Shown here: one piece after another, positions 1-7,218 of the stretch | Numbering within the stretch: position 1 is the first letter of the stretch | How the letters are laid out: each line of letters begins with the position of its first letter | Assembly: GCA_016201425.1 (NCBI GenBank) | Contig: JACQCW010000001.1 | Coordinates: 1 to 23,462, forward strand | Length of the DNA stretch: 23,462 nt | Source of the DNA: Candidatus Vogelbacteria bacterium | Lineage (GTDB): Bacteria > Patescibacteria > Paceibacteria > UBA9973 > UBA12445 | Reading direction: 5' to 3' | Translations under genes and position numbers: made by a program | The notes under the pieces: generated by a model | Database searches by the model: none | Told to the model about the DNA's origin: nothing | Seen by the model: the letters and a program-made list of their open reading frames with translations, nothing else

Positions 1-84
1 GCACCCATTTTGGAGTTAACCCTGGATCGTGGTGAAAACGGATCCACGAAAGAACTTTTTGGTCCACAGCCGGTAACCTATTAA
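1..84 (+). CDS. 3' end of an unidentified gene (partial)
   Basis: Frame 1 is open from the window edge to a TAA at 82-84 and gives 27 residues ending in FGPQPVTY. The reading frame ends just before a good intrinsic terminator, which supports a real gene end. The rest of the gene lies outside the window. The tail alone does not identify a family. Confidence 0.6.
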   Translation, partial: APILELTLDRGENGSTKELFGPQPVTY

Positions 85-92
85 ATGATATC

Positions 93-116
93 CCCCCTTT
101 TTTTGAAGGGGGTTTT
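93..116 (+). terminator. Intrinsic terminator after the partial gene
   Basis: Stem CCCCCTT (93-99) pairs with AAGGGGG (106-112), with a short T-rich loop, followed by TTTT at 113-116. It lies 8 bases after the stop codon of the upstream gene and separates it from the tRNA genes. Confidence 0.75.
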
Positions 117-123
117 GCATTTC

Positions 124-215
124 TGGCGGAGCCGGAGGGATTCGAACCCTCGAGGAGCTTTAAGACCCCTGCGACTTTAGCAAAGTCGTACGTTAGACCG
201 CTCTGACACGGCTCC
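124..215 (-). tRNA. tRNA-Ser (anticodon GCT)
   Basis: On the minus strand the acceptor stem GGAGCCG (215-209) pairs with CGGCTCC (134-128), followed by discriminator G (127) and an encoded CCA (126-124). The anticodon arm is CGACT-TTGCTAA-AGTCG, so the anticodon is GCT. The long variable arm and the T arm (GAGGG-TTCGAAT-CCCTC) are those of a class II tRNA-Ser. It reads AGC and AGT codons. Confidence 0.95.
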
Positions 216-241
216 TTAATTTACTTAACTTAGCATCTTTT

Positions 242-270
242 TTGCCTTTTTTCTAGCTTCTCGCTATATT
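242..270 (+). promoter_or_regulatory. Promoter of the tRNA-Ser(ACT) gene
   Basis: TTGCCT (242-247) and TATATT (265-270) are separated by exactly 17 bases. Initiation about 7 bases downstream would give a 5' leader of roughly 18 bases before the mature tRNA at 295. Confidence 0.6.
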
Positions 271-294
271 GTTGTAACATGTAAATTAATACAT

Positions 295-381
295 GGAGGA
301 GTGGCCGAGTGGTTTAAGGCAGCGGTTTACTAAACCGCCGTCCCTTAATTGGGACCATGAGTTCGAATCTCATCTCCTCCG
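295..381 (+). tRNA. tRNA-Ser with unusual anticodon ACT
   Basis: The acceptor stem GGAGGAG (295-301) pairs with CTCCTCC (374-380), discriminator G at 381. The D stem is GCC/GGC (304-306/318-320). The anticodon arm is GCGGT-TTACTAA-ACCGC (322-338), placing ACT at 329-331. A long variable arm (GTCCC/GGGAC) and T arm ATGAG-TTCGAAT-CTCAT make it class II, and the discriminator G favours Ser over Leu. CCA is not encoded: the bases after G381 are CAA. The fold is complete with no mismatches, so it does not look like a pseudogene. An A at position 34 for the AGT codon is rare in bacteria, and the standard GCT isoacceptor lies next to it on the other strand. Confidence 0.9.
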
Positions 382-407
382 CAAATAGTACTTAGTATCG
401 TACCCGA

Positions 408-436
408 TTGTCTAGTGAAAGAAATATTTTTTTAAA
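408..436 (+). promoter_or_regulatory. Possible promoter of the dinD-like gene
   Basis: TTGTCT (408-413) and TTTAAA (431-436) lie 17 bases apart, with the -10 ending 11 bases before the ATG at 448. The leader would be only about 5 bases. No LexA-type palindrome was seen in 382-447. The -10 match is weak. Confidence 0.35.
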
Positions 437-447
437 CACAATTAATT

Positions 448-1269
448 ATGAAAGAAAATAAGTTTGAAGCAATTAAAAAACTAGATGGTAATAGTAGAGA
501 GTACTGGTCGTCACGTGAACTTGCAGAAGTTTTAGAGTATACAGACTATCGCAAGTTTTTAAATGTTATAAGCAAGGCAAAAATTGCGTGTGAAAATAGC
601 GGGGAAGATATCCACAACCATTTTGTCCACATGGACGAAATGGTTCAGATTGGCTCAGGAGCAGAAAGACCCGTTGAGACTATTAATCTTTCACGATACG
701 CTTGTTACCTAATTGTCCAAAATTCAGATCCAACCAAAGTAGTAGTGGCAAAAGGGCAAACCTACTTTGCTATCCAGACTAGACGTCAAGAACGATCAGA
801 TAATTTGATAGAGGCAAACAGTCGCGTATTCTTGCGCGGAGAGATGAGGAAGCATAATACGAGTTTGATGCATACTGCCTCTCAAGCGGGCGTTGAAAGT
901 TTTGCTATTTTTCAAAATTCTGGTTACAGGGGTTTGTATGGCGGACTTACTGTGCAAGATATTCATGCAAAAAAGAAGTTGAAAAAGTCACAAAAGATTT
1001 TAGATCATATGAATAGTGAGGAGCTTGCTGCTAATTTATTTCGTGCAACTCAAACTGACGCAAAGATAAAACGTGAAAATATAAAGGGGCAAGTAAAAGC
1101 GAACTTGGCACACTATGAAGTTGGTCAAAAAGTACGTAACACCATATCAAACCTGGGTGGTACTATGCCAGAAGAACTCCCCACCCCTGACGCGATTGAA
1201 AAGGTACAAAAAAGAATTAGTAAAACAGGAAAAATTAGGATGACTGAGAACAGTAAAACTAAAAAGTAG
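448..1269 (+). CDS. dinD: DinD-like DNA-damage-inducible protein
   Basis: The 273-aa product matches the DinD family along most of its length. Recognised blocks are SSRELAEVLEYTDYRKF near residue 20, a GSGAERPVETINLSRYACYL stretch near residue 70 and GQTYFAIQTRRQE near residue 103, which form a BRO-N-like fold. E. coli DinD is SOS-induced and inhibits RecA filament activity in vitro; the role in CPR bacteria is unknown. The length matches the family. It is the first gene after the tRNA-Ser(ACT) gene and leads a co-directional block of four genes with gaps of a few bases. No Shine-Dalgarno precedes the ATG. No SOS operator was recognised, so damage induction cannot be claimed here. Confidence 0.85.
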   Translation: MKENKFEAIKKLDGNSREYWSSRELAEVLEYTDYRKFLNVISKAKIACENSGEDIHNHFVHMDEMVQIGSGAERPVETINLSRYACYLIVQNSDPTKVVVAKGQTYFAIQTRRQERSDNLIEANSRVFLRGEMRKHNTSLMHTASQAGVESFAIFQNSGYRGLYGGLTVQDIHAKKKLKKSQKILDHMNSEELAANLFRATQTDAKIKRENIKGQVKANLAHYEVGQKVRNTISNLGGTMPEELPTPDAIEKVQKRISKTGKIRMTENSKTKK

Positions 1270-1274
1270 AAAAT

Positions 1275-1508
1275 ATGGAACTATTTAAATTTTTAGTAGC
1301 TAACACATATGGCGGCGTCATGGGCCACGGATTCTTTCTTCCTGCCCTTATTATTCTGCTTATTGTGTGGTCGCTCATATGGAAGGGGATGGCACTTTGG
1401 AGGGCTGCCCGACTTGGTCATAAGGAGTGGTTTGTATTCCATCGCGTAAGGCTTACTTTTTATTTTTATTTTGGGCTGCGGTATAATACCTGCAGCAAGT
1501 TTAATTAA
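1275..1508 (+). CDS. Small DUF5652-like membrane protein, altered C-terminus
   Basis: The 77-aa product has one hydrophobic segment (about residues 20-38) followed by WKGMALWRAARLGHKEWF, which I recognise as the core of the DUF5652 family common in Patescibacteria. In that family the core is normally followed by a second membrane segment. Here it is replaced by FHRVRLTFYFYFGLRYN, which does not resemble it, so the C-terminus is diverged, truncated or frameshifted. The gene starts 5 bases after dinD ends. A TATAAT that may serve the next gene lies inside its 3' end. Function is unknown. Confidence 0.55.
   Translation: MELFKFLVANTYGGVMGHGFFLPALIILLIVWSLIWKGMALWRAARLGHKEWFVFHRVRLTFYFYFGLRYNTCSKFN
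1482..1487 (+). promoter_or_regulatory. Candidate -10 element for the 1517 gene
   Basis: A perfect TATAAT lies 29 bases before the ATG at 1517 and inside the 3' end of the preceding gene. No good -35 is visible at the expected distance. Confidence 0.35.
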
Positions 1509-1516
1509 ATTAATCT

Positions 1517-1774
1517 ATGTTACACAATCATAAGGTTGGATTAGCGTTTGGAGGGATTATATCACTTTTTCATGCAGTGTGGACGATATTAGTTGCATCA
1601 GGTACGGCGCAGCCAATTTTAGATTTTATTTTTTACTTGCACATGGTGGGTAATCCATATGTTATAGCGCCGTTTAATCCAATGCTAGCTATTTTCTTAA
1701 TTATTTTTACTGGTGTTGTAGGTTACATCGTCGGCTACATTTTTTCCGCAATCTATAACTTGGCACATAAATAG
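1517..1774 (+). CDS. Small two-helix membrane protein, DUF5676-like
   Basis: The 85-aa product has two hydrophobic helices, about residues 8-30 and 55-80, joined by a loop with the pattern AQPILDFIFYLHMVGNPY. This pattern (HxVW at the first helix, AQPxxDFIFxLHM, NPY, then GYxxGYxFxxxxN at the end) is what I associate with the DUF5676 family of membrane proteins, frequent in Patescibacteria. Function is unknown. It ends 2 bases before the next gene, so the two are likely cotranscribed. No Shine-Dalgarno is present. Confidence 0.6.
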   Translation: MLHNHKVGLAFGGIISLFHAVWTILVASGTAQPILDFIFYLHMVGNPYVIAPFNPMLAIFLIIFTGVVGYIVGYIFSAIYNLAHK

Positions 1775-1776
1775 AA

Positions 1777-3468
1777 ATGAAAGAAAAAAATTTTGATTTT
1801 ATTCTTGATAAGGCTGGGACAAAGAACGAGCAACAAGTATCTGCAATAAGTCCTAAGGAGATTTTGGATGAGCACACAGAAGAGTTGATCGCGGAAAACG
1901 ATCGATTGGATGCACGAATGACGGAGTTGAAGAAAAAATTCGGTATATATGGTTTGGTTGTGCAAAAGGAGTTTGTTGATGACGAAACATTTGGAATGTT
2001 TGTTGAAAAGTGGTTGAGGAGAGTTCGAAAAGAGACTGATTACCTAAAGCCGCTGGATGCACTGGGTATCAGGATTTTTTGTGAAGATCTTGAAAATCAG
2101 CCGTCGTTTCCCGGCATAGATATTCAGTTTGATGTAAAGAGTATAAGGCAAGAGAATATAAAGAAATTAGCTGGTATTGGGGGACTTGCGAAGTGGCGCG
2201 AAAAAAAGTTAGAGGTTGTGATATCTAAACCTTTACTTCGTGAGCAGGTATATAACTTTATGGTGGATGGGAAACTGGATTTTGCATCAGCTGCAGTAAT
2301 TCATGAGTTGATTCATCACGAACATTTTAATCGTAACAAAGATGTAACTTTTGTAGCCACGGAGGTTCAGGCTCACTTTTCTGGTCTTTTTTATTATGGT
2401 AACGATTTTTCGCCAACTGATATAGTTGACGTTTTAACGAAAGAGGAAGCTTCATATAATTTTGACAAAGTACTCGTTAAAAAAGTCATTCGAGCCGTTG
2501 TCGTTTTGTATGGTTTGGGTGTTGATTACAACACCGTGGCGTCCTTAATTGCTGATTCAACTTGGGACAACAAAACGAATAGATATGACCCGATCGAATC
2601 TGTGGCGGAAGAGAGGTTAAAAGAGCTTGGTTTGGATGCACTTGATGAGAAGGGTTTAGATTATCTTTATAGGTTACACGCGGAGAATCAACAACTCAAA
2701 GCGAGGATAGCCTTATATGAATTAATAGATGAAGTGTTTACCTTAGATACTCTTAAGGGCGCTAAGATTGAGACTGCTGGGCAAAAGATAATGATGCCAA
2801 TTCAGTTTGATGAAGATGGTAAGCCAATGAAGGATTTCCCACCAATATATCAGTCGTGTATTACTCCGGTAAGCGAAGAGTTTCCTTATGATGGCGATAA
2901 GATAAAAACCGGTGTTATATTTGGTCCTGTTCCACATGGAAAAGAGGTTACTTTTAGGATAGGTAGATTTCAAAACAATGAAGGAGAAGAACCCGGTGCT
3001 ACTTGGGCGCGTAACGATTTTGAAGTGAACTATCTTTTGGACACGATAAAGTCTCAGTCTTCTAAAATAAATTTTGAAGAAAAGCGGGTATTTTTCTTCA
3101 ATTATGCAAGACTAGCTGATTTGGGCCGGATTGACGAGAATTTTGTTAAAGTCTTTAACGTATTAGTTACACAGGAAGAAGACAGGGCTGCTTTATTTAG
3201 AACGTACATACAAGCGATGGAAGAGAGTTATCGGCTAGCGCTGGAGTCGATCGAGGAAAGTAGAGCAAATCGACCCGGTTGGTCGCTCGATAAGAATAAT
3301 GAAAAGAGAATAGAGGTATATGGCGCCTGGGTTAGTGCCTATGAAAATCTAAAGGAGGTTTTTGGGCCCACTTTTAAAAAGGCTGCTGGAGAGTCGGACG
3401 ATGTTGTTGAGAGATTAAAATATCTTCTGAGTTTCAAGGATAAAATAGATACTAGCCTTTATAATTAA
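1777..3468 (+). CDS. Hypothetical 563-aa protein with zinc-peptidase-like HELIH motif
   Basis: I do not recognise a named family for the whole protein. Residues 29-55 look like a short coiled coil (EELIAENDRLDARMTELKKK). AAVIHELIHHEHF places a HExxH motif at 176-180 (His176, Glu177, His180), and TEVQAHF supplies Glu196 as a possible third zinc ligand, the arrangement of gluzincin-like peptidases, although the 15-residue spacing is shorter than in thermolysin. No signal peptide or membrane segment is seen, so it is probably cytoplasmic. The C-terminal half is charged, mixed helix and strand. Its stop codon overlaps the relic comF tail at 3465-3491, and it converges with the 1213-aa gene, the two stop codons being 19 bases apart. 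Peptidase activity is an inference from the motif only. Confidence 0.75.
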   Translation: MKEKNFDFILDKAGTKNEQQVSAISPKEILDEHTEELIAENDRLDARMTELKKKFGIYGLVVQKEFVDDETFGMFVEKWLRRVRKETDYLKPLDALGIRIFCEDLENQPSFPGIDIQFDVKSIRQENIKKLAGIGGLAKWREKKLEVVISKPLLREQVYNFMVDGKLDFASAAVIHELIHHEHFNRNKDVTFVATEVQAHFSGLFYYGNDFSPTDIVDVLTKEEASYNFDKVLVKKVIRAVVVLYGLGVDYNTVASLIADSTWDNKTNRYDPIESVAEERLKELGLDALDEKGLDYLYRLHAENQQLKARIALYELIDEVFTLDTLKGAKIETAGQKIMMPIQFDEDGKPMKDFPPIYQSCITPVSEEFPYDGDKIKTGVIFGPVPHGKEVTFRIGRFQNNEGEEPGATWARNDFEVNYLLDTIKSQSSKINFEEKRVFFFNYARLADLGRIDENFVKVFNVLVTQEEDRAALFRTYIQAMEESYRLALESIEESRANRPGWSLDKNNEKRIEVYGAWVSAYENLKEVFGPTFKKAAGESDDVVERLKYLLSFKDKIDTSLYN

Positions 3469-3491
3469 TGCGCCAGTGCGAGCTTGATTAT
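3465..3491 (-). repeat. Relic of the comF 3' end (left direct repeat)
   Basis: These 27 bases match 7192-7218 at 24 positions in the same orientation. Read on the minus strand in the comF frame they encode IIKLALAH and a stop, identical to the ComF C-terminus. The three differences (3474, 3477, 3489) fall at third codon positions and are all synonymous. The copy is detached from comF by the 1213-aa gene. It holds the stop codons of both converging genes. Confidence 0.85.
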
Positions 3492-6400
3492 ATTAGATAC
3501 ACATCGTTGACAATATAATAGCCATTGACTGTTGAGTCGTCTTCGGATCCTAATTCGATTGGTGTAAGTTTATCGCTAAGTCCTGCCAAATGATTATACA
3601 GAATGGGTCTATTCGATGCTGCGCCACCGCAATGATCATCGATAACGATTGCCAATTTGCGCCCTTGTTTGTCTGCAATAGAGCGTACATAGGCTGTGAA
3701 TTTCTCCATATAATCTTCTACAGAAAGCTCGTTTATAACGTTCTCTAGTGGATTAAGACCGCGGATTACCAAGAGGGGCGTTCCGTCACTTGCCTCTGTT
3801 TCTAGGAGAAAGCAGGCGCCAGCTAGACGCTCAAATTTGGTGCTTTTATTTTGCACCATAATAAGTGAGGTAAAGTTAGGAAAACTTTCTGCCATAGTTG
3901 CACCATAATCATCCTCTTCTTCATATTCGTCGTATGTGCGTTCTGGGTTATATGCCCAACAGGCATCAGCGATATGCCCGGATAACTCCATGAGCATGCC
4001 TCTTGTTGGTATAAAATCTAGTGTAGTCCTGCCGCGTAACCCCTGATTTTGGGCTCGCGCAAGCTCCTCTTGTAGTGCCAATACGCTGTTTATTTTTGTA
4101 AACTTTTTCCAGGCCTCTTTGTCGGGAAAGTATTTTTTCCAAGTTTCCTCGTTTGTTGTGTGCGCCACGAAGTTTATAAGCCAGCTGTTGTTTTCAAAAG
4201 AAATTCCTTCACGAACTAATTTCTTCGCCTCTTCCAGTTTTGTTGGATTTTCGAATAGTGATATGGCAAATACGATCTGTCGCAAAACCTCATACAATTC
4301 AGGGAAGTCAGCTAGTTTCGTAAAGTTTGTTTGTATGGCCGACAAATTACGAGTATCAGTATTTTTTAGGTCCCGAATTTGTCCCGATATATTTTCTCGG
4401 GCTTTCTCATGTAGATTTTCTGAATTCTGTAATTTTTCTTCTAGTCCAGATATGACGCTTTTTCGTAGCTCCTCAACTTTTGTATATAATCTATTAAATA
4501 CTGGGCCTTGTTTATCCGAGAAGAGTTTGGTGGCCTCCAAAAGGGATTGTTTTAGTATATTAAAGCGATGGATGAATTGCTCTGAGTAAACAAATTCGCT
4601 TCGTGCCTCGGCATCTACTTTATTGATAAGTAATGTACCGCTGGGCGTATATGTCTCGTCTAGTTTCAGAAGAGGGTTCTCCTTGTTGTGATCGTAGTGA
4701 TTGTATCGGCGAATCAATGATTCGAAAGAGCTTTCACTGTGCCCTCCCCACTCACTTTCTTCATAGCGGACGTATTTCTTAAAGAATTGTCGAAAAATTT
4801 GATCTTTATCTAACCAATTAACGACCAATGCTTCTTTAAATAAATCCTTTTTGAATCTGTCGAATGCTAATCTCAGGTCATTAATACCACGTTCGCCGGA
4901 TTGTTTAATACCCAAATTTTTCATACGATCTACATCGATCGTGCCATTTAGTATGGATCGAAGACATTTGTATTCAACACCCGTAAAATATGCACCAAAC
5001 ATTTCAATTCCGACTGAAAATGCGCGGTCTGGATTTTCCCTGCGCTCATTTATTATTCCAGCAAGGTAAAATTTATTAGAACTCTCCAACAGCTTTTTAA
5101 ACAAAGCTTCGATATCAAGGCCAGGGAATCGCTCTATGTTGTCTACTAACGATTCGAAATCTTTAGCCCTAATTAGAGCTTCTGCAATTTCATTGGGAAT
5201 TTGATTGAATGCAGTAAGAACTGGTTTTATGTAATCCAATTCTCCGCCTAGAGCTTTTTCTAAACAGAATGTCTTGGCCTTCTCGTACGTAAGAGGAAAA
5301 ATTTCCCCAAAATTATTATTGGATATTATTAATCTCACTTTCTCTGCTTTAAATTTGATCTGTTCCAGAGTCGAACGTTTGTCAATTGCATGTAACATTT
5401 CGGGAGAAAGTTTAAATGCGGAAAGAAGATCAACCACTTTTTCTATATTACCCTTGCACAGGAGGTTACTAAGTAAGTCGCTCATTTTTTCTTCCATGCC
5501 CTCAGGGAGTTGTTCTAGTTTCTGTCCAATCTTTATCATAGCCACAATCTTTTTATGTTGTTCTTTTTCTCCTAACATATCATTCAGCGCGCTCGAATAT
5601 GCTGTACGTATAAGTTTGTCTGGATCGCCGGCCGCAGGAGTGATATGTTTAATAACTTCCTCGTTTACTGTTTGAGCAACCTTAGCACCGACCCCTGGTC
5701 CAATTTCTTTGTCTGGAAAAAGATCTCTTTCTACTTTTGTTCGGAAGACTGCTTGCACGACATCTGGATCATCTATACTTTTTTCTTTGGCTAGTATATT
5801 GAGAATATGCCCATTAAGTACTCCATTTTTTGCAGAAGTGCAAAGGTATTTCGCAAATTCTTTTCTATGGTGTTCATCCCAACGACTTATGACATCTAAT
5901 ATCTTGTTGGGTATTGCATGAAAGTAATTTGTACTGCACTCGTTCGCTAATATCCACATGTTTTTATACTGGAACTCGATCGGCAATGCCGCAACGGCGT
6001 TAATAGATATTGTATCGAACCCGTCTCTTCCTGTTTTTGCCAGTGCTGGTGCCACTGCCGCAAAATTCTCAGGGTGAGCCACCAGGGCTTCATAGCCTTC
6101 TTTTACATCATAACCTCGAGCTAGTTGATATGAATCACGAGTTGCGTCTCTGACGTTGCACCACTTCACAAAACGATCAACCATCTTTTTGGTGAGTGGT
6201 TTTGTACGATATTTCATTAGTGTAAACCATTTTGCCGTTTCTTCTTCGTTTTTGTCTGACGGCATCAACTTTTTTATTTCCTCTTCGTCCCAGTTTGCGG
6301 CAGCAAGCATTATATGGTTTCCATATTTGTCATCACGATCAGATACTTGAAGCATCTTTTTGACCAGCGGCATTCCCTCTGATTGCGGCCAAGTTCTAAT

Positions 6401-7129
6401 CAGTTGTGCTACTTCTTCCAGATCAAAACGATTGAGGTCTTTTTTTTGTTTATCAATAATCTGATTGAGAATTTCAGACTGCTTATCTTGATCCCAGTGT
6501 TTTACAACAGTAACAATATACCTGGTTCTATAGTTTTTTGAAAATAACCATTTTACGGCACTTAGGCCATCTTTGTACGTCCAATTTTGTGCAGCCTTAC
6601 AGTATTCCTCTAGTTCAACTAGATTCTTGTTTAAAAGATTTTTTGCTTGTTGTGGGTCTATTGCGCCCAACACCCTTTCTTTAAAAGGTAAAAAACATTC
6701 TTTTGCACCACTGTACCTATCCCAGTCGTCGCCTCCCTCATTATTTAATTTTTCTAAAATCTCCGGTGTACAGAGGTCGGATGATAGCTTAGCACTAAGT
6801 GTCTTACTTGATTGAACAAGACGTTCTCTGCCTCCTGTTTGATTCTTGTACCATTTAGGGTCTGAGTCTGCGTGAGGAATCCTGGACCCATCTTTTGCTA
6901 CTTTTAAAAGCAGTCTGACGGCGTCTTGAGAGTTAGGATCAACCGTTTCAAGTAATTGGCATGCCTCGTTATAAAATTCCGCAATTTCATCCGCATCCCA
7001 GCGCTCTCCCTTAGGATAAGCCCTGCTGAAAAACTCCGGCTTAGGCTTTGGTTCCGGTGGCTTAATTTCTTTAGTCTGTCTGTGATTATTTCGCCCGTTA
7101 TCTGCGTTTTCAAATTTATTTTTGCTCAT
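3488..7129 (-). CDS. Giant 1213-aa protein of unknown function, alpha-helical with a conserved-looking C-terminal domain
   Basis: No named family is recognised. Residues 1-35 are polar and Pro/Lys/Glu-rich (EIKPPEPKPKPEFF) and probably disordered. About 36-1020 appear almost entirely helical, with repeat-like helix pairs and a coiled-coil-prone stretch near 880-950. Residues 1032-1213 change character to mixed alpha/beta, with blocks MELSGHIADACWA, RLAGACFLLET, LLVIRGLNPLENVINELS and IVIDDHCGGAASNRP. The strand-strand-helix-strand order resembles a GNAT-type acyltransferase, which is a weak inference. No signal peptide or membrane segment is seen. An extended -10 (TGCTAAAAT) ends 6 bases before the ATG, so the mRNA is probably leaderless. 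The gene is flanked by the comF-tail repeat and is likely an insertion. Confidence 0.8.
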   Translation of the reverse strand: MSKNKFENADNGRNNHRQTKEIKPPEPKPKPEFFSRAYPKGERWDADEIAEFYNEACQLLETVDPNSQDAVRLLLKVAKDGSRIPHADSDPKWYKNQTGGRERLVQSSKTLSAKLSSDLCTPEILEKLNNEGGDDWDRYSGAKECFLPFKERVLGAIDPQQAKNLLNKNLVELEEYCKAAQNWTYKDGLSAVKWLFSKNYRTRYIVTVVKHWDQDKQSEILNQIIDKQKKDLNRFDLEEVAQLIRTWPQSEGMPLVKKMLQVSDRDDKYGNHIMLAAANWDEEEIKKLMPSDKNEEETAKWFTLMKYRTKPLTKKMVDRFVKWCNVRDATRDSYQLARGYDVKEGYEALVAHPENFAAVAPALAKTGRDGFDTISINAVAALPIEFQYKNMWILANECSTNYFHAIPNKILDVISRWDEHHRKEFAKYLCTSAKNGVLNGHILNILAKEKSIDDPDVVQAVFRTKVERDLFPDKEIGPGVGAKVAQTVNEEVIKHITPAAGDPDKLIRTAYSSALNDMLGEKEQHKKIVAMIKIGQKLEQLPEGMEEKMSDLLSNLLCKGNIEKVVDLLSAFKLSPEMLHAIDKRSTLEQIKFKAEKVRLIISNNNFGEIFPLTYEKAKTFCLEKALGGELDYIKPVLTAFNQIPNEIAEALIRAKDFESLVDNIERFPGLDIEALFKKLLESSNKFYLAGIINERRENPDRAFSVGIEMFGAYFTGVEYKCLRSILNGTIDVDRMKNLGIKQSGERGINDLRLAFDRFKKDLFKEALVVNWLDKDQIFRQFFKKYVRYEESEWGGHSESSFESLIRRYNHYDHNKENPLLKLDETYTPSGTLLINKVDAEARSEFVYSEQFIHRFNILKQSLLEATKLFSDKQGPVFNRLYTKVEELRKSVISGLEEKLQNSENLHEKARENISGQIRDLKNTDTRNLSAIQTNFTKLADFPELYEVLRQIVFAISLFENPTKLEEAKKLVREGISFENNSWLINFVAHTTNEETWKKYFPDKEAWKKFTKINSVLALQEELARAQNQGLRGRTTLDFIPTRGMLMELSGHIADACWAYNPERTYDEYEEEDDYGATMAESFPNFTSLIMVQNKSTKFERLAGACFLLETEASDGTPLLVIRGLNPLENVINELSVEDYMEKFTAYVRSIADKQGRKLAIVIDDHCGGAASNRPILYNHLAGLSDKLTPIELGSEDDSTVNGYYIVNDVYLI

Positions 7130-7135
7130 GGAAGA

Positions 7136-7144
7136 ATTTTAGCA
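7136..7144 (-). promoter_or_regulatory. Extended -10 promoter of the 1213-aa gene, predicted leaderless
   Basis: On the minus strand TGC (7144-7142) and TAAAAT (7141-7136) form an extended -10. Six bases separate it from the ATG at 7129, so the start site would be the A of the ATG. No Shine-Dalgarno is present and no clear -35 is seen. Confidence 0.5.
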
Positions 7145-7191
7145 TGGCACTCGGATTTTAAAAATCAACAGTGCATACATTATATTTTATT

Positions 7192-7218
7192 TTAATGCGC
7201 TAGCGCGAGCTTGATGAT
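7192..7218 (-). repeat. comF 3' end forming the right direct repeat
   Basis: This is the in-gene copy of the repeat also found at 3465-3491. It encodes ComF residues 216-223 (IIKLALAH) and the TAA stop. Together the copies bracket a segment of about 3.7 kb that holds only the 1213-aa gene and its promoter. Confidence 0.85.

Noticed and set aside
382..447. SOS operator upstream of the dinD-like gene
   Set aside because: No CTGT-N8-ACAG or GAAC-N4-GTTC type palindrome is present in the gap.
4119..4589. 156-codon plus-strand ORF inside the 1213-aa gene
   Set aside because: It is antisense to a long continuous frame, its product is Ser/Phe/Arg-rich without family features, and no start signals precede it.
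3492..7191. Terminal inverted repeats inside the putative insertion, from an AATATAAT shared in inverted orientation near both ends
   Set aside because: Eight A/T bases are expected by chance in this AT-rich sequence, and the sites are not at equal distances from the ends.
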